A stretch of DNA of 64,000 nt from CAZNKU01 sp045654805 (lineage in GTDB: Bacteria > Bacillota > Clostridia > Monoglobales > Firm-18). Of the stretch, positions 6,788 through 15,468 are shown piece after piece; the first letter of the stretch is position 1; every line of letters starts with the position of its first letter. Under the pieces are notes generated by a model that saw nothing but the letters and a program-made list of their open reading frames with translations, had not been told where the DNA came from and ran no database searches. The stretch lies in the NCBI GenBank assembly GCA_045654805.1, contig JAZOOD010000063.1, positions 50,170 to 114,169 of the forward strand, given 5' to 3'. The position numbers were made by a program, and so were the translations under genes.

Positions 6788-9113
6788 ATAGTCCCTCCTC
6801 GTTTTTAGTTATTTTAAGTACAACTACGGTCATATCGTCCTCTTGGTTTTTACGCCGTTCTGCTTCGTCGGTTAATAATTTTGCAATTATTTTGGGATTT
6901 TCTTCGTGCATATTTAAAATGTATTCTTCAAACCAATTGTCCGTTGCATTATGAATGCCGTCGCTTATAAGGATAATTATGTCACCGTTTTTTGCCTGAT
7001 ATTCAATATTTTCTGCTATTGTGTTGTTAATTATTCCTATTGGTAGCGTGTCTGAGGAAATTTTTTTAACGCAGTTATCAGTTTTTATGAATGTTGTGTT
7101 TGCTCCTGCTTTTATTAATTCAATATTTGCAGTAAACATATCTATTACTACGGCATCCAGTGTGGCAAAGGTTTCGGGATTTTTTAACATTAATGCGGAA
7201 TTTATCATTTCAACAGAAATTTTTTTGTCAAAACCGGCGTTTAAAAACTGTTGCATAAGTTCTATTGCAGTAATGGATTGTTCTGCAGCTTTTTTACCGC
7301 ACCCCATACCATCGCTTAATATTACGGCGTATTTCCCGTTGGAAATTTTTCCGTGAACTACATTGTCTCCACATTTTTCTTCCCCTTTTTTTGGTATACT
7401 TATGTAACTGCATTCTACTGCAAATCTTTCGGATTCTCTTAACTTTATGGAGAACTTGTTTTTGTTACAAATATAATTTTCCACTCTCATATTTTTGTTC
7501 AGTGTTTCCGATGTTATTACTTCGATTTTTTTACACATTTCTGTAAAATCGTCTCTTTTATTTCTTACAACTAACGTTACGGATGCTGCATCTATGTGAT
7601 CCTTTACTACTGTTATGTCACTGCATTTTATATCTGCCTGTTCCATGTTGTGCATTATACGGCTTTCTTCAAGCTTGTCAAAGGTTATGTCTTTATCAAG
7701 ATTTTCTGAAAATTCATTCATTATTCCCGACATCCCCTTTAACTGTACAGACAGCATTTTCTGGCTTTGTTCAACACGTTCCTGCCATTGACTATTTACT
7801 TTATGCTTAAAATATATTCTGTTCATCTCACTTGCAAAACTGTCATATTTTATGCATTTTTGCTTGAATTCCATTGGAATATTTTCATTACTTAAATGAC
7901 CATTTTCGTTCAGTATAAAGACAGTTTTGTTGAGTATATCTCTTGTGTCAAAAGACTCTTTGTCCCAGCATATAAATTTAAGTCCGCAGGATTTACAAAC
8001 CTTGCCCGCGGCAATATCATAAATTGTGCTTAAATCATTTATGTTTTCGGGTATATTACCTAAAATTCTTTGTGAAAGCTCCGCAAGAGATTCAAAAGAT
8101 TTGGAGGTAACTTTTATTTTGGAGTTTACCATATCCAGGTATTTTTTGAACTCCGTGTTTCGGGTTAAGCTTGCAGAAAAGCAGGCCTTTATCCTTAGGA
8201 GCATAGATTGGGGGACAAGGCAGAATAAACATATGGATATTAAGGTTTCAAACTCGGAAAATACGGAGTCCGACCATCCTCCAAAATATGCGGAGAGTAA
8301 TCGAGTAGACATTATAAATGCAAGTATTATCCCCGGTCTCTTATATCGGTTGGCTATTCCAGTAACCAATCCGCAAAACCCGAATATTCCCGCATATTCG
8401 TTGTATTCAAATGAATATAATGAAAATAATATTCCGGCACCTATACCGCAAGTTGAAGAAAAAGCACATCCTCCTGCGTAAGCAATAATCATTATAAGTG
8501 TTCCGCATATAGCTTTGCCAATGGCTATATTACCTATATTAATTCCGCAAAATCCACTTATTGAAACTACTGTCAGAGCACATATTCCTGCTATGTCATG
8601 AGATTTTATTTCCTCAAAAACATCCCCGTCACATATAATATGAGCTGATGATTTTAGTATATACGGAAAAATAAAGCAAATGGCACATTCAAATCCCAGC
8701 AGCATCATATTGCTAAAAGTATTGCCAAGCTGTGCATAATATATTATGCCTGAAATTGCAAGGGCGGAAACAGATGCAACTGAAACCAGATGTTTACTTG
8801 ATTTGGTCCATATTGTGGACACGGATATGTATATTAGTCCGAACAAAACGTACGCCAACAGATACCTTAGCGCAGTATATGAATATTGTGTTGTCAGGGT
8901 ACCTGTCAAGGCAGATAATACGGTAATAATTATTTTTGTAGTTGTCTTATTTTCTGAGCGCATATATGAGCACAAATATGAAATGGCAAATGGGGATATA
9001 GCTCCCATTATAAAAACTCTACCTGTCATAAATGATATAAGGTAATGTATTAAATATCTTTTATTAAACGCAAGTACTTTTTGAAATCTCTTTTTTGCAG
9101 TTGTAAATTCCAT
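6780..9113 (-). CDS. spoIIE: stage II sporulation protein E (PP2C phosphatase)
   Basis: A 777-residue membrane phosphatase. Residues about 20-310 form some ten transmembrane helices, the middle is a regulatory region with a CKSCG pair, and the last 200 residues are a PP2C/SpoIIE domain with metal motifs LSDGMGCGKKA, ISDGIHNATDN and DDMTVVVL. SpoIIE dephosphorylates SpoIIAA to release sigma-F in the forespore and also acts at the polar septum. The start at 9113 (MEFTTAKK) follows AAAGGAGAAATTTT; the upstream ATG at 9149 has no ribosome site. A TATAAT (9155-9160) with a near 0A-box upstream fits early-sporulation control. Confidence 0.95.
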   Translation of the reverse strand: MEFTTAKKRFQKVLAFNKRYLIHYLISFMTGRVFIMGAISPFAISYLCSYMRSENKTTTKIIITVLSALTGTLTTQYSYTALRYLLAYVLFGLIYISVSTIWTKSSKHLVSVASVSALAISGIIYYAQLGNTFSNMMLLGFECAICFIFPYILKSSAHIICDGDVFEEIKSHDIAGICALTVVSISGFCGINIGNIAIGKAICGTLIMIIAYAGGCAFSSTCGIGAGILFSLYSFEYNEYAGIFGFCGLVTGIANRYKRPGIILAFIMSTRLLSAYFGGWSDSVFSEFETLISICLFCLVPQSMLLRIKACFSASLTRNTEFKKYLDMVNSKIKVTSKSFESLAELSQRILGNIPENINDLSTIYDIAAGKVCKSCGLKFICWDKESFDTRDILNKTVFILNENGHLSNENIPMEFKQKCIKYDSFASEMNRIYFKHKVNSQWQERVEQSQKMLSVQLKGMSGIMNEFSENLDKDITFDKLEESRIMHNMEQADIKCSDITVVKDHIDAASVTLVVRNKRDDFTEMCKKIEVITSETLNKNMRVENYICNKNKFSIKLRESERFAVECSYISIPKKGEEKCGDNVVHGKISNGKYAVILSDGMGCGKKAAEQSITAIELMQQFLNAGFDKKISVEMINSALMLKNPETFATLDAVVIDMFTANIELIKAGANTTFIKTDNCVKKISSDTLPIGIINNTIAENIEYQAKNGDIIILISDGIHNATDNWFEEYILNMHEENPKIIAKLLTDEAERRKNQEDDMTVVVLKITKNEEGLYV

Positions 9114-9154
9114 AAAATTTCTCCTTTGTGTAAAATCCATATGGTGCAAATTTA

Positions 9155-9189
9155 ATTATACTATTCATAAGGAATAATAAATGTCGCAA
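9155..9189 (-). promoter_or_regulatory. candidate spoIIE promoter with near-match Spo0A box
   Basis: TATAAT on the minus strand at 9155-9160. TGTCGCAA at 9182-9189 on the plus strand is one insertion away from the 0A-box core TGTCGAA and lies at the -35 region, as in Bacillus spoIIE. Low certainty. Confidence 0.35.
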
Positions 9190-9250
9190 AATGTAGCGTA
9201 TTCATTAAAATTTTTTTGCAAAAAACCCCAAATTTATGCACTTGTTTTGG

Positions 9251-9279
9251 TTGACTTATTTTGTTGCAAATGTTATAAT
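9251..9279 (+). promoter_or_regulatory. sigma-A promoter of the yybS-gdpP-rplI operon
   Basis: TTGACT at 9251-9256 and TATAAT at 9274-9279 with a 17-base spacer, about 25 bases before the yybS-like start. Confidence 0.75.
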
Positions 9280-9306
9280 ATACATTAATATATTGGGGAG
9301 TTATGT

Positions 9307-10062
9307 ATGATTGGTAATATATTAAGTGTTTTTTCAACATTGTTAGTATTTTGTATCATACCAACGGTCTGGTTGGTGTACAAAAAGAAATTAGCTTTTT
9401 TAAACGGGGTGTTTTTAGGAACATTCCTGTTTTTGGTGTCTTTCGGTTGTTCTGTGTACGGCACGTATCTTATCTACGGATATAGCCCTATTGATTATAT
9501 GGTAAACGGGTATTTTGATGAGGTTACCAAGGCATATAATTCAATATCTGGAATTACAGCGGATGAAATTCAAATACTTAATGTAATAATTGAAAAGCTA
9601 AGGGTTTATTATTTCACATTTATGCCCACTCTAGTTGTTACATTAGGGCTTGCAGGGTCATATGTAATATTTATGATTTTCAAGGGGGCATTTGCATTAT
9701 TCCGCAAGGATGTATCCGTATTTAGTAAATTTTGTGATTTTAAAATGCCCAAATCAGCGGTATTTTTCGCAATTATCGCCTATGTGATTTCGCTTGCTTT
9801 AAGCGGGAAACAGACCGGTTATGCATTTTTGAATTTTTCATCAATAATATTTACTTTAACTACTGTGTGCGGGCTATCGGTTATAGACTACGGTGTCAGG
9901 AAAAAGATTAAATTTTCCGTACTAAGAGCGTTGATATATATTTTAATAATTAGTGTTTTGACGGTATTTATGGGGATGGGAACAAACCTGCTCACCTTTG
10001 TAGGAATGTTCGATGCTTTTTTCGATATCCGCAACGGCGGAGTAAAGTTCCATAAATCCTGA
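9307..10062 (+). CDS. YybS-like DUF2232 membrane protein
   Basis: A 251-residue polytopic membrane protein with about six to eight hydrophobic segments and few polar motifs. It fits the DUF2232/YybS family by hydropathy and by its place directly before gdpP, rplI and dnaB, the classic Firmicutes order yybS-yybT-rplI-dnaC. Function is unknown; a link to membrane or ribosome homeostasis is only suggested by the conserved neighbourhood. A GGGGAG ribosome site precedes the ATG at 9307. Confidence 0.75.
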   Translation: MIGNILSVFSTLLVFCIIPTVWLVYKKKLAFLNGVFLGTFLFLVSFGCSVYGTYLIYGYSPIDYMVNGYFDEVTKAYNSISGITADEIQILNVIIEKLRVYYFTFMPTLVVTLGLAGSYVIFMIFKGAFALFRKDVSVFSKFCDFKMPKSAVFFAIIAYVISLALSGKQTGYAFLNFSSIIFTLTTVCGLSVIDYGVRKKIKFSVLRALIYILIISVLTVFMGMGTNLLTFVGMFDAFFDIRNGGVKFHKS

Positions 10063-10094
10063 TAAAGTGGCTCTTATGAAAGGAGCGTAATTTT

Positions 10095-12077
10095 ATGAAT
10101 GATAAACGTTTCGTATCTAAACTCTTAACAGAAACAAAAATATATTTTATGGCAATTCTTGTTGCTGCGATTATTTCTATAGTATATAAGAATTACGGAT
10201 TTGCAACATTTCAGCTTGTTATTTTGGCAGGTATGTTTGCATATCATATGTATTACACTAAAAAGAAGACAAGCGAAATTACGGAATATGTTGAAAATCT
10301 GGCAATCCATACAGCTAATGCCGCAAAGGATTCTATGGTTAATATACCTGTTCCCCTTACAGTTTTGGACCTTACAGGGAATATTGTGTGGCATAATGAG
10401 GTCTTCGCTGAAATAGCGGGCGGGAATTATTTTGAAAATCATATTTCAACCGTTGTTCCTGATATTGAGATATTAAAAATACTTGAAAACAGACATAATA
10501 TTAATCTTAATATCAAGTATAATGAAAAGGACTATCAAATAACCGGAAATGTTGTTGAGTTCAACAATGACGAAAACAAATTTTACTCACTTGTACTATA
10601 TTGGATAGACCGTACCAGAGAAGTTGAATATGTAAAAAAGTATCACGACAGCAGAGTTTTAAACAGTATAGTGCTTATAGATAACTATGATGATATTACA
10701 AAGGGACTTACCCAACAAGCGGTGAGCAAGCTTTCTTCTTCAATAGATCAGCTTATCAACAATTGGGTAAGTGAAAACGAGGGTACTTACAGAAAACTGG
10801 AAAAAGACAGATACTATATATTGTTTGAAAACAGAAATATCTGTAAAATTATTGATAGAAAGTTTGCAATATTGAGTGAAATGAAGAAAATTGAGTCTGA
10901 AAACTCTATGCAGGCAACAATGAGTATTGGCATCGGTGACGCTGATACTGTACAAAAAAGTGAGGAATACGCAAAGATTGCCCTTGATATGGCATTGGGA
11001 CGCGGTGGTGACCAGGCGGTTATAAAAAACGAGGAGGGCTTCAATTTCTTTGGAGGTAATTCTGAAAGCTCTGGACGTAATACAAAGGTTAAGTCCAGAG
11101 TTGTTGCTCACGCTTTGAGGGAATTAATAGAAACAGCTTCAACAGTGTTTATTACAGGACATAAAAATTGTGATGCCGATAGTCTTGGAGCATCTGTTGC
11201 AGTGTGTAAAATGGCATCCTTATTTGGGAAAAAGGCATACATTGTAGTTGGAGAACTTTCCAGCACAACAAAAAAACTGGTTGACGAGCTTAAGATAGAG
11301 GAAGCGTATAAAGATGTATTTATATCCGAGCAGGCTGCCTTACAAATGGAACTTGGCAACGCGCTTATGGTAGTAGTTGATACCCATAATCCGGCATATG
11401 TCGAGGCAGGGAAATTAATTAGCGAGATAGAAGATATAGTTCTCATTGACCACCACAGACGTGGACAGAACTATATTGAAAAACCGGTTTTGACATATCA
11501 TGAGCCATATGCTTCATCGGCTTGTGAAATAGTTACCGAAATATTCCAGTATATTAAAGACGATGCAAAGCTTAGCCCGAAGGAAGCACAGGCTGTTTAT
11601 GCAGGTATGGTGCTTGATACCAAAAACTTCAGCATGAAGACGGGGGTACGAACTTTTGAGGCGGCATCTTTCTTAAGACGTATGGGTGTGGATACAGTTA
11701 ATGTGAAACGTATCTTCCAGAACGATATGTCTATGTATGTAAAACGTGCTAAGATTGTGTCAAATGCAGAAAATTATCTTGGCAAAATTGTTATTTCATA
11801 TTGGGATGAGATTGAGGACGGTGCCAATATAATTGCCAGTCAGGCGGCGGATGAAATGCTTAATATTACGGATATAAAGGCTTCGTTTGTGTTATGCAGA
11901 GCCGAAGACAGCATAGTAATCAGCGGACGTTCCCTGGGTGAATATAATGTCCAGCTTGTTTTGGAAAAAATCGGTGGCGGCGGACATATGACTATAGCAG
12001 GGGCACAGCTTAAAGACAAGACAATGGTTGAAGCTCTTGATATTTTGAAACACGCAATTGATGAAATGGAAGAATAG
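10095..12077 (+). CDS. gdpP: cyclic-di-AMP phosphodiesterase GdpP
   Basis: A 660-residue membrane enzyme. Domains in order: two N-terminal helices (residues about 15-52), a PAS domain (about 75-170), a degenerate GGDEF domain (about 175-310) without a GGDEF active-site motif, a DHH domain (about 335-490) with GHKNCDADSLGA, VDTHNP and LIDHHRR, and a DHHA1 domain ending in GGGGHMTIAGAQ. It hydrolyses c-di-AMP to pApA and so tunes potassium and wall homeostasis. All catalytic DHH residues seen are intact. It lies 32 bases after yybS and 12 bases before rplI, in one operon. Confidence 0.95.
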   Translation: MNDKRFVSKLLTETKIYFMAILVAAIISIVYKNYGFATFQLVILAGMFAYHMYYTKKKTSEITEYVENLAIHTANAAKDSMVNIPVPLTVLDLTGNIVWHNEVFAEIAGGNYFENHISTVVPDIEILKILENRHNINLNIKYNEKDYQITGNVVEFNNDENKFYSLVLYWIDRTREVEYVKKYHDSRVLNSIVLIDNYDDITKGLTQQAVSKLSSSIDQLINNWVSENEGTYRKLEKDRYYILFENRNICKIIDRKFAILSEMKKIESENSMQATMSIGIGDADTVQKSEEYAKIALDMALGRGGDQAVIKNEEGFNFFGGNSESSGRNTKVKSRVVAHALRELIETASTVFITGHKNCDADSLGASVAVCKMASLFGKKAYIVVGELSSTTKKLVDELKIEEAYKDVFISEQAALQMELGNALMVVVDTHNPAYVEAGKLISEIEDIVLIDHHRRGQNYIEKPVLTYHEPYASSACEIVTEIFQYIKDDAKLSPKEAQAVYAGMVLDTKNFSMKTGVRTFEAASFLRRMGVDTVNVKRIFQNDMSMYVKRAKIVSNAENYLGKIVISYWDEIEDGANIIASQAADEMLNITDIKASFVLCRAEDSIVISGRSLGEYNVQLVLEKIGGGGHMTIAGAQLKDKTMVEALDILKHAIDEMEE

Positions 12078-12089
12078 GAGGAGTTATAG

Positions 12090-12536
12090 ATGAAAGTTAT
12101 TTTATTAAAGGACGTAAAAGGCTCCGGCAAAAAGGGACAGGTTATAAATGTTGCGGATGGTTTTGCAAGAAATGCACTACTTCCAAAGGGTCTTGCTTTG
12201 GAGGCTACTCCTGCAAATATGAATATACTTAAGGGAAAGGAAGAGTCAATAGCTCATAAAAAAGAGGTTGCTTACGATACAGCTGTTGATTTAGCAAAGC
12301 GTCTAGGTGACATCAGCGTTACTATCAAGACTAAAGCGGGCGCCAATGGCAAAATTTTCGGTTCTGTAACATCCAAGGATATTGCAGAAGAAATTGAAAA
12401 GAAATATAAAATCAAATTGGATAAAAGATGGATTGACCTTAAGGATGGTATTAAGGTTGTAGGTACACAGGATGTTAACATTTGGCTGCATTCTAAGGTT
12501 AATGCAAAGGTAAAAGTTGTAGTAGAGGCGGAGTAA
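12090..12536 (+). CDS. rplI: 50S ribosomal protein L9
   Basis: A 148-residue L9 of normal length. The N-terminal domain has the signature MKVILLKDVKGSGKKGQ and VADGFARNALLPKGLA, followed by a long connecting helix and a C-terminal RNA-binding domain. AGGAGG lies before the ATG. It is cotranscribed with gdpP and dnaB. Confidence 0.97.
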   Translation: MKVILLKDVKGSGKKGQVINVADGFARNALLPKGLALEATPANMNILKGKEESIAHKKEVAYDTAVDLAKRLGDISVTIKTKAGANGKIFGSVTSKDIAEEIEKKYKIKLDKRWIDLKDGIKVVGTQDVNIWLHSKVNAKVKVVVEAE

Positions 12537-12568
12537 TCCGTTAAGTTTATTGAAGGGAAGTTGTGGTT

Positions 12569-13909
12569 ATGGACGAAGTAACAAGCAGAATAACCCCATA
12601 CAATGCTGCGGCAGAACAATCTGTCATAGGCTCCATATTTATGGACCGTGAATGTCTGGCCAATGTTATAGAATATGTCCGTGCTGATGATTTTTACGAC
12701 CCCAGAAATAAGGAACTCTTTGAAGCAATAATGGACCTTTTCAATTATGACAAGCCCATTGATGTTATTACTGTTGCGGAACAGTTAAGACAAAGAGGCA
12801 CTTTTGAAAAGGTTGGAGGGGAAATATATCTTGCAGATATTGCAAGTGCTGTTTCCACAAGCGCCAATGTAAAGTATTATGCAAAAATTGTTTCCGAATA
12901 TGCTATCAGAAGACGGCTTATAAATGTGTCAAACGACATTTCCAGTCTTGCATATGAGGGCAATGAAGATATTCGAAAAATTCTTGATATATCGGAACAA
13001 AAGGTTTTTGACGTATCAGAAAATAAAAATATGACGGGATTTATAAGTATTCGCGATTTACTTTCCTCAAGCTTTGCCCATATTTCAGAGATTGCTTCAA
13101 ATCCAAGCAATATAACGGGCATTCCTACGGGATTTACAAAGCTTGACGATATGATATCCGGACTTAATAAGGCAAATCTCGTACTTATAGCCGCAAGACC
13201 GGCTATGGGGAAAACATCCTTTGCTCTTAATATTGCTCATTATGCGGCAGTAAAAGCAGGGGCAAAGGTCGGTATATTCAGTCTGGAAATGAGTAATGAG
13301 GAGATAATAAACAGAATCTGGTTTTCAGAGGCTATGGTAGAATCTAGTAAAATCCGTAGTGGAAATATGAAACCCAATGATTGGGAAAGGCTTACTATGG
13401 CACTTTCCAAGCTGTCGGCAGCCAATATTTATGTTGACGATACTGCTGCGGTTTCTCCTATGGATATGAGAGCAAAGTGCAGAAGATTAATGGCGGAAAA
13501 AGGTCTTGATTTAATTATTGTGGACCATATTCAGCTGATGCAGTCCTCAAGGCGTACGGAAAACAGACAACAGGAAATCACAGAAATTTCCCGTTCGCTC
13601 AAGATGTTGGCAAAGGATCTTAATATACCTGTTGTTGCACTTTCACAGCTTAGCCGTGCGAGTGATTCACGTACGGACAAGCGACCTATGCTTTCCGACC
13701 TTCGTGAATCCGGCGCTATTGAGCAGGATGCAGATATTGTAATGATGCTTTATCGTGATGACTATTATAATAAGGATACAGAGCATCCGGGTGAGGCGGA
13801 GGTTATTGTTGCCAAAAACCGTAGCGGAAGTACAGGTACTGTACGTTTAAGCTGGCAGGGTGAATTTACAAAATTCAGCAATATTGATTATCAACACGAG
13901 GAATATTAA
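12569..13909 (+). CDS. dnaB: replicative DNA helicase DnaB
   Basis: A 446-residue DnaB-type helicase (called DnaC in Bacillus). The N-terminal primase-interacting helical domain (PYNAAAEQSVIGSIF) is followed by a RecA-like motor with Walker A AARPAMGKTSFA, Walker B LIIVDHIQLM, and motifs ALSQLSR and DLRESGAIEQDAD. It unwinds the fork as a hexamer and loads primase. The ATG at 12569 is chosen over GTG 12563 because GAAGGGAAG gives a spacing of 8 to the ATG. tilS follows one base after its stop. Confidence 0.96.
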   Translation: MDEVTSRITPYNAAAEQSVIGSIFMDRECLANVIEYVRADDFYDPRNKELFEAIMDLFNYDKPIDVITVAEQLRQRGTFEKVGGEIYLADIASAVSTSANVKYYAKIVSEYAIRRRLINVSNDISSLAYEGNEDIRKILDISEQKVFDVSENKNMTGFISIRDLLSSSFAHISEIASNPSNITGIPTGFTKLDDMISGLNKANLVLIAARPAMGKTSFALNIAHYAAVKAGAKVGIFSLEMSNEEIINRIWFSEAMVESSKIRSGNMKPNDWERLTMALSKLSAANIYVDDTAAVSPMDMRAKCRRLMAEKGLDLIIVDHIQLMQSSRRTENRQQEITEISRSLKMLAKDLNIPVVALSQLSRASDSRTDKRPMLSDLRESGAIEQDADIVMMLYRDDYYNKDTEHPGEAEVIVAKNRSGSTGTVRLSWQGEFTKFSNIDYQHEEY

Positions 13910-13910
13910 C

Positions 13911-14870
13911 ATGAATGCTTTTGAAAGGCATATATTGGAAACAGTTGACAAATATAATATGATTGGAAGGGGACAGACTGTTATAGCGGCAGTATCCGGT
14001 GGATATGATTCCCTTTGTATGCTAAGCGTATTGTGTAATCTTCGCAGATTAAGGGGATTTGATGTATGTGTGGCACATATAAACCATATGTTGCGCGATG
14101 AGGCTGACTCCGATGAAGATTATGTACGCAATGAAGCGGAAAAACTGGGACTTGATGTATATACGAAAAAAGTTAATGTAACAGAATATGCACGGATAAA
14201 TAAGGTTTCATTTGAAACAGCAGGCAGAATTTTAAGATACGCTTTTTTCGAAGAAATTGCTAAAAAATATGACAGCTGCGTAATTGCAACTGCACATAAT
14301 GCAAACGACAGTGCAGAAAGTATGCTTATGCACCTTATGAGGGGTAGCGGGCTTACTGGTCTTGTGGGTATCAGACCAAAGAAAAATAATCTTATAAGGC
14401 CTTTGATTGAAGCGGACCGTATTGATATAGAAAAGTACTGTGATGATATGGGTATTGTACCAAGGCACGACTTTACAAATGATAGCGATGATTACCACAG
14501 AAATGATATAAGACATAATATTCTTTCACCTATGCTCGAAAGATGTAGTTTGTCAAGTCTGTGCAGAACTATGGATGTTTTGACTGCGGAAGAAGATTTT
14601 CTGGAGCAATATACAAAAGAAATTCTTGATAAATATGTAAAAACCATTGACGGACATAAACACATTTCCGTTCGTGATTTTAATAAACTATCTTTAGGAA
14701 TAAGAAGGCGTCTTTTAAGAATGGTAATTGATGACACACCAGAAAATCAGCTTTGTCTTGTGCATATAGATGATATCATAGGAATGGCGGATAAAAATTA
14801 TGGCGGCAAGCAAATATGCCTGCCCGGAGGTATCGTTGTTAAAATGGAAAAAGGAGAAATTATAATATGA
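13911..14870 (+). CDS. tilS: tRNA(Ile)-lysidine synthetase TilS
   Basis: A 319-residue PP-loop ATPase. The motif AVSGGYDSLCML is the SGGxDS signature; HINHMLRDEADSDEDYV and ATAHNANDSAESMLMHLMRGSG are the conserved TilS segments. It converts the wobble C34 of tRNA-Ile(CAU) to lysidine, changing its identity from Met to Ile. It is shorter than most TilS (often 420-470 residues), so the C-terminal substrate domains appear reduced to a short tail. The start at 13911 is immediately after dnaB; ATGA overlap joins it to hpt. Confidence 0.9.
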   Translation: MNAFERHILETVDKYNMIGRGQTVIAAVSGGYDSLCMLSVLCNLRRLRGFDVCVAHINHMLRDEADSDEDYVRNEAEKLGLDVYTKKVNVTEYARINKVSFETAGRILRYAFFEEIAKKYDSCVIATAHNANDSAESMLMHLMRGSGLTGLVGIRPKKNNLIRPLIEADRIDIEKYCDDMGIVPRHDFTNDSDDYHRNDIRHNILSPMLERCSLSSLCRTMDVLTAEEDFLEQYTKEILDKYVKTIDGHKHISVRDFNKLSLGIRRRLLRMVIDDTPENQLCLVHIDDIIGMADKNYGGKQICLPGGIVVKMEKGEIII

Positions 14871-15409
14871 ATACTAATGATTTGGAAAAGGTGCTCTTTA
14901 CCGAGGAAGAAATACAAAAGAGAGTATCGGAGCTTGCGATGGAAATTGATAACACATATGACGGCTCACCTATATTTCTTGTGTGTATCCTGAAGGGGAG
15001 TACACCCTTTACGGTAGATTTGATGAAAAGATTAAAATCCGATGTGTATCTGGACTTCATGGCTGCTTCAAGCTATGGCTCGGGAACTACATCTATGGGG
15101 CAGCTTACTATGACAAAAGACCTTACTGTTGATATTACCGGAAAAGATGTTATTATCGTAGAAGATATTATTGATTCCGGATTTACCCTTTCTAAAATTA
15201 AGGAAATGTTGATGGGCAGAGGTGCAAAAAGTGTTCGCATTGCTACGCTTTTAAGCAAGCCTTCAAGACGAGTAGTTGAAGTTCCTGTAGATTTTCTTGG
15301 ATTTGAAATTCCCGACGAATTTGTAGTAGGTTACGGGCTTGACTATGCTGAAAAATACAGAAATCTTCCTTTTGTAGGTGTGCTTGCAAGACATGTTTAC
15401 GAAAAATAA
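14867..15409 (+). CDS. hpt: hypoxanthine phosphoribosyltransferase
   Basis: A 180-residue type I phosphoribosyltransferase. The PRPP-binding motif VEDIIDSGFTLSKI and the flexible-loop region SSYGSGTTSMG are both present, and the base-specificity region (PDEFVVGYGLDYAEKYRNLP) fits Hpt. It salvages hypoxanthine and guanine to IMP and GMP. The gene order tilS-hpt-ftsH is the usual one in Firmicutes; the start overlaps the tilS stop by four bases. Confidence 0.95.
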   Translation: MNTNDLEKVLFTEEEIQKRVSELAMEIDNTYDGSPIFLVCILKGSTPFTVDLMKRLKSDVYLDFMAASSYGSGTTSMGQLTMTKDLTVDITGKDVIIVEDIIDSGFTLSKIKEMLMGRGAKSVRIATLLSKPSRRVVEVPVDFLGFEIPDEFVVGYGLDYAEKYRNLPFVGVLARHVYEK

Positions 15410-15468
15410 TTTTATCTTTTAAAATACATATTTTGTGTTAATAATATAATAGAGTCAGAGGTGATGGA

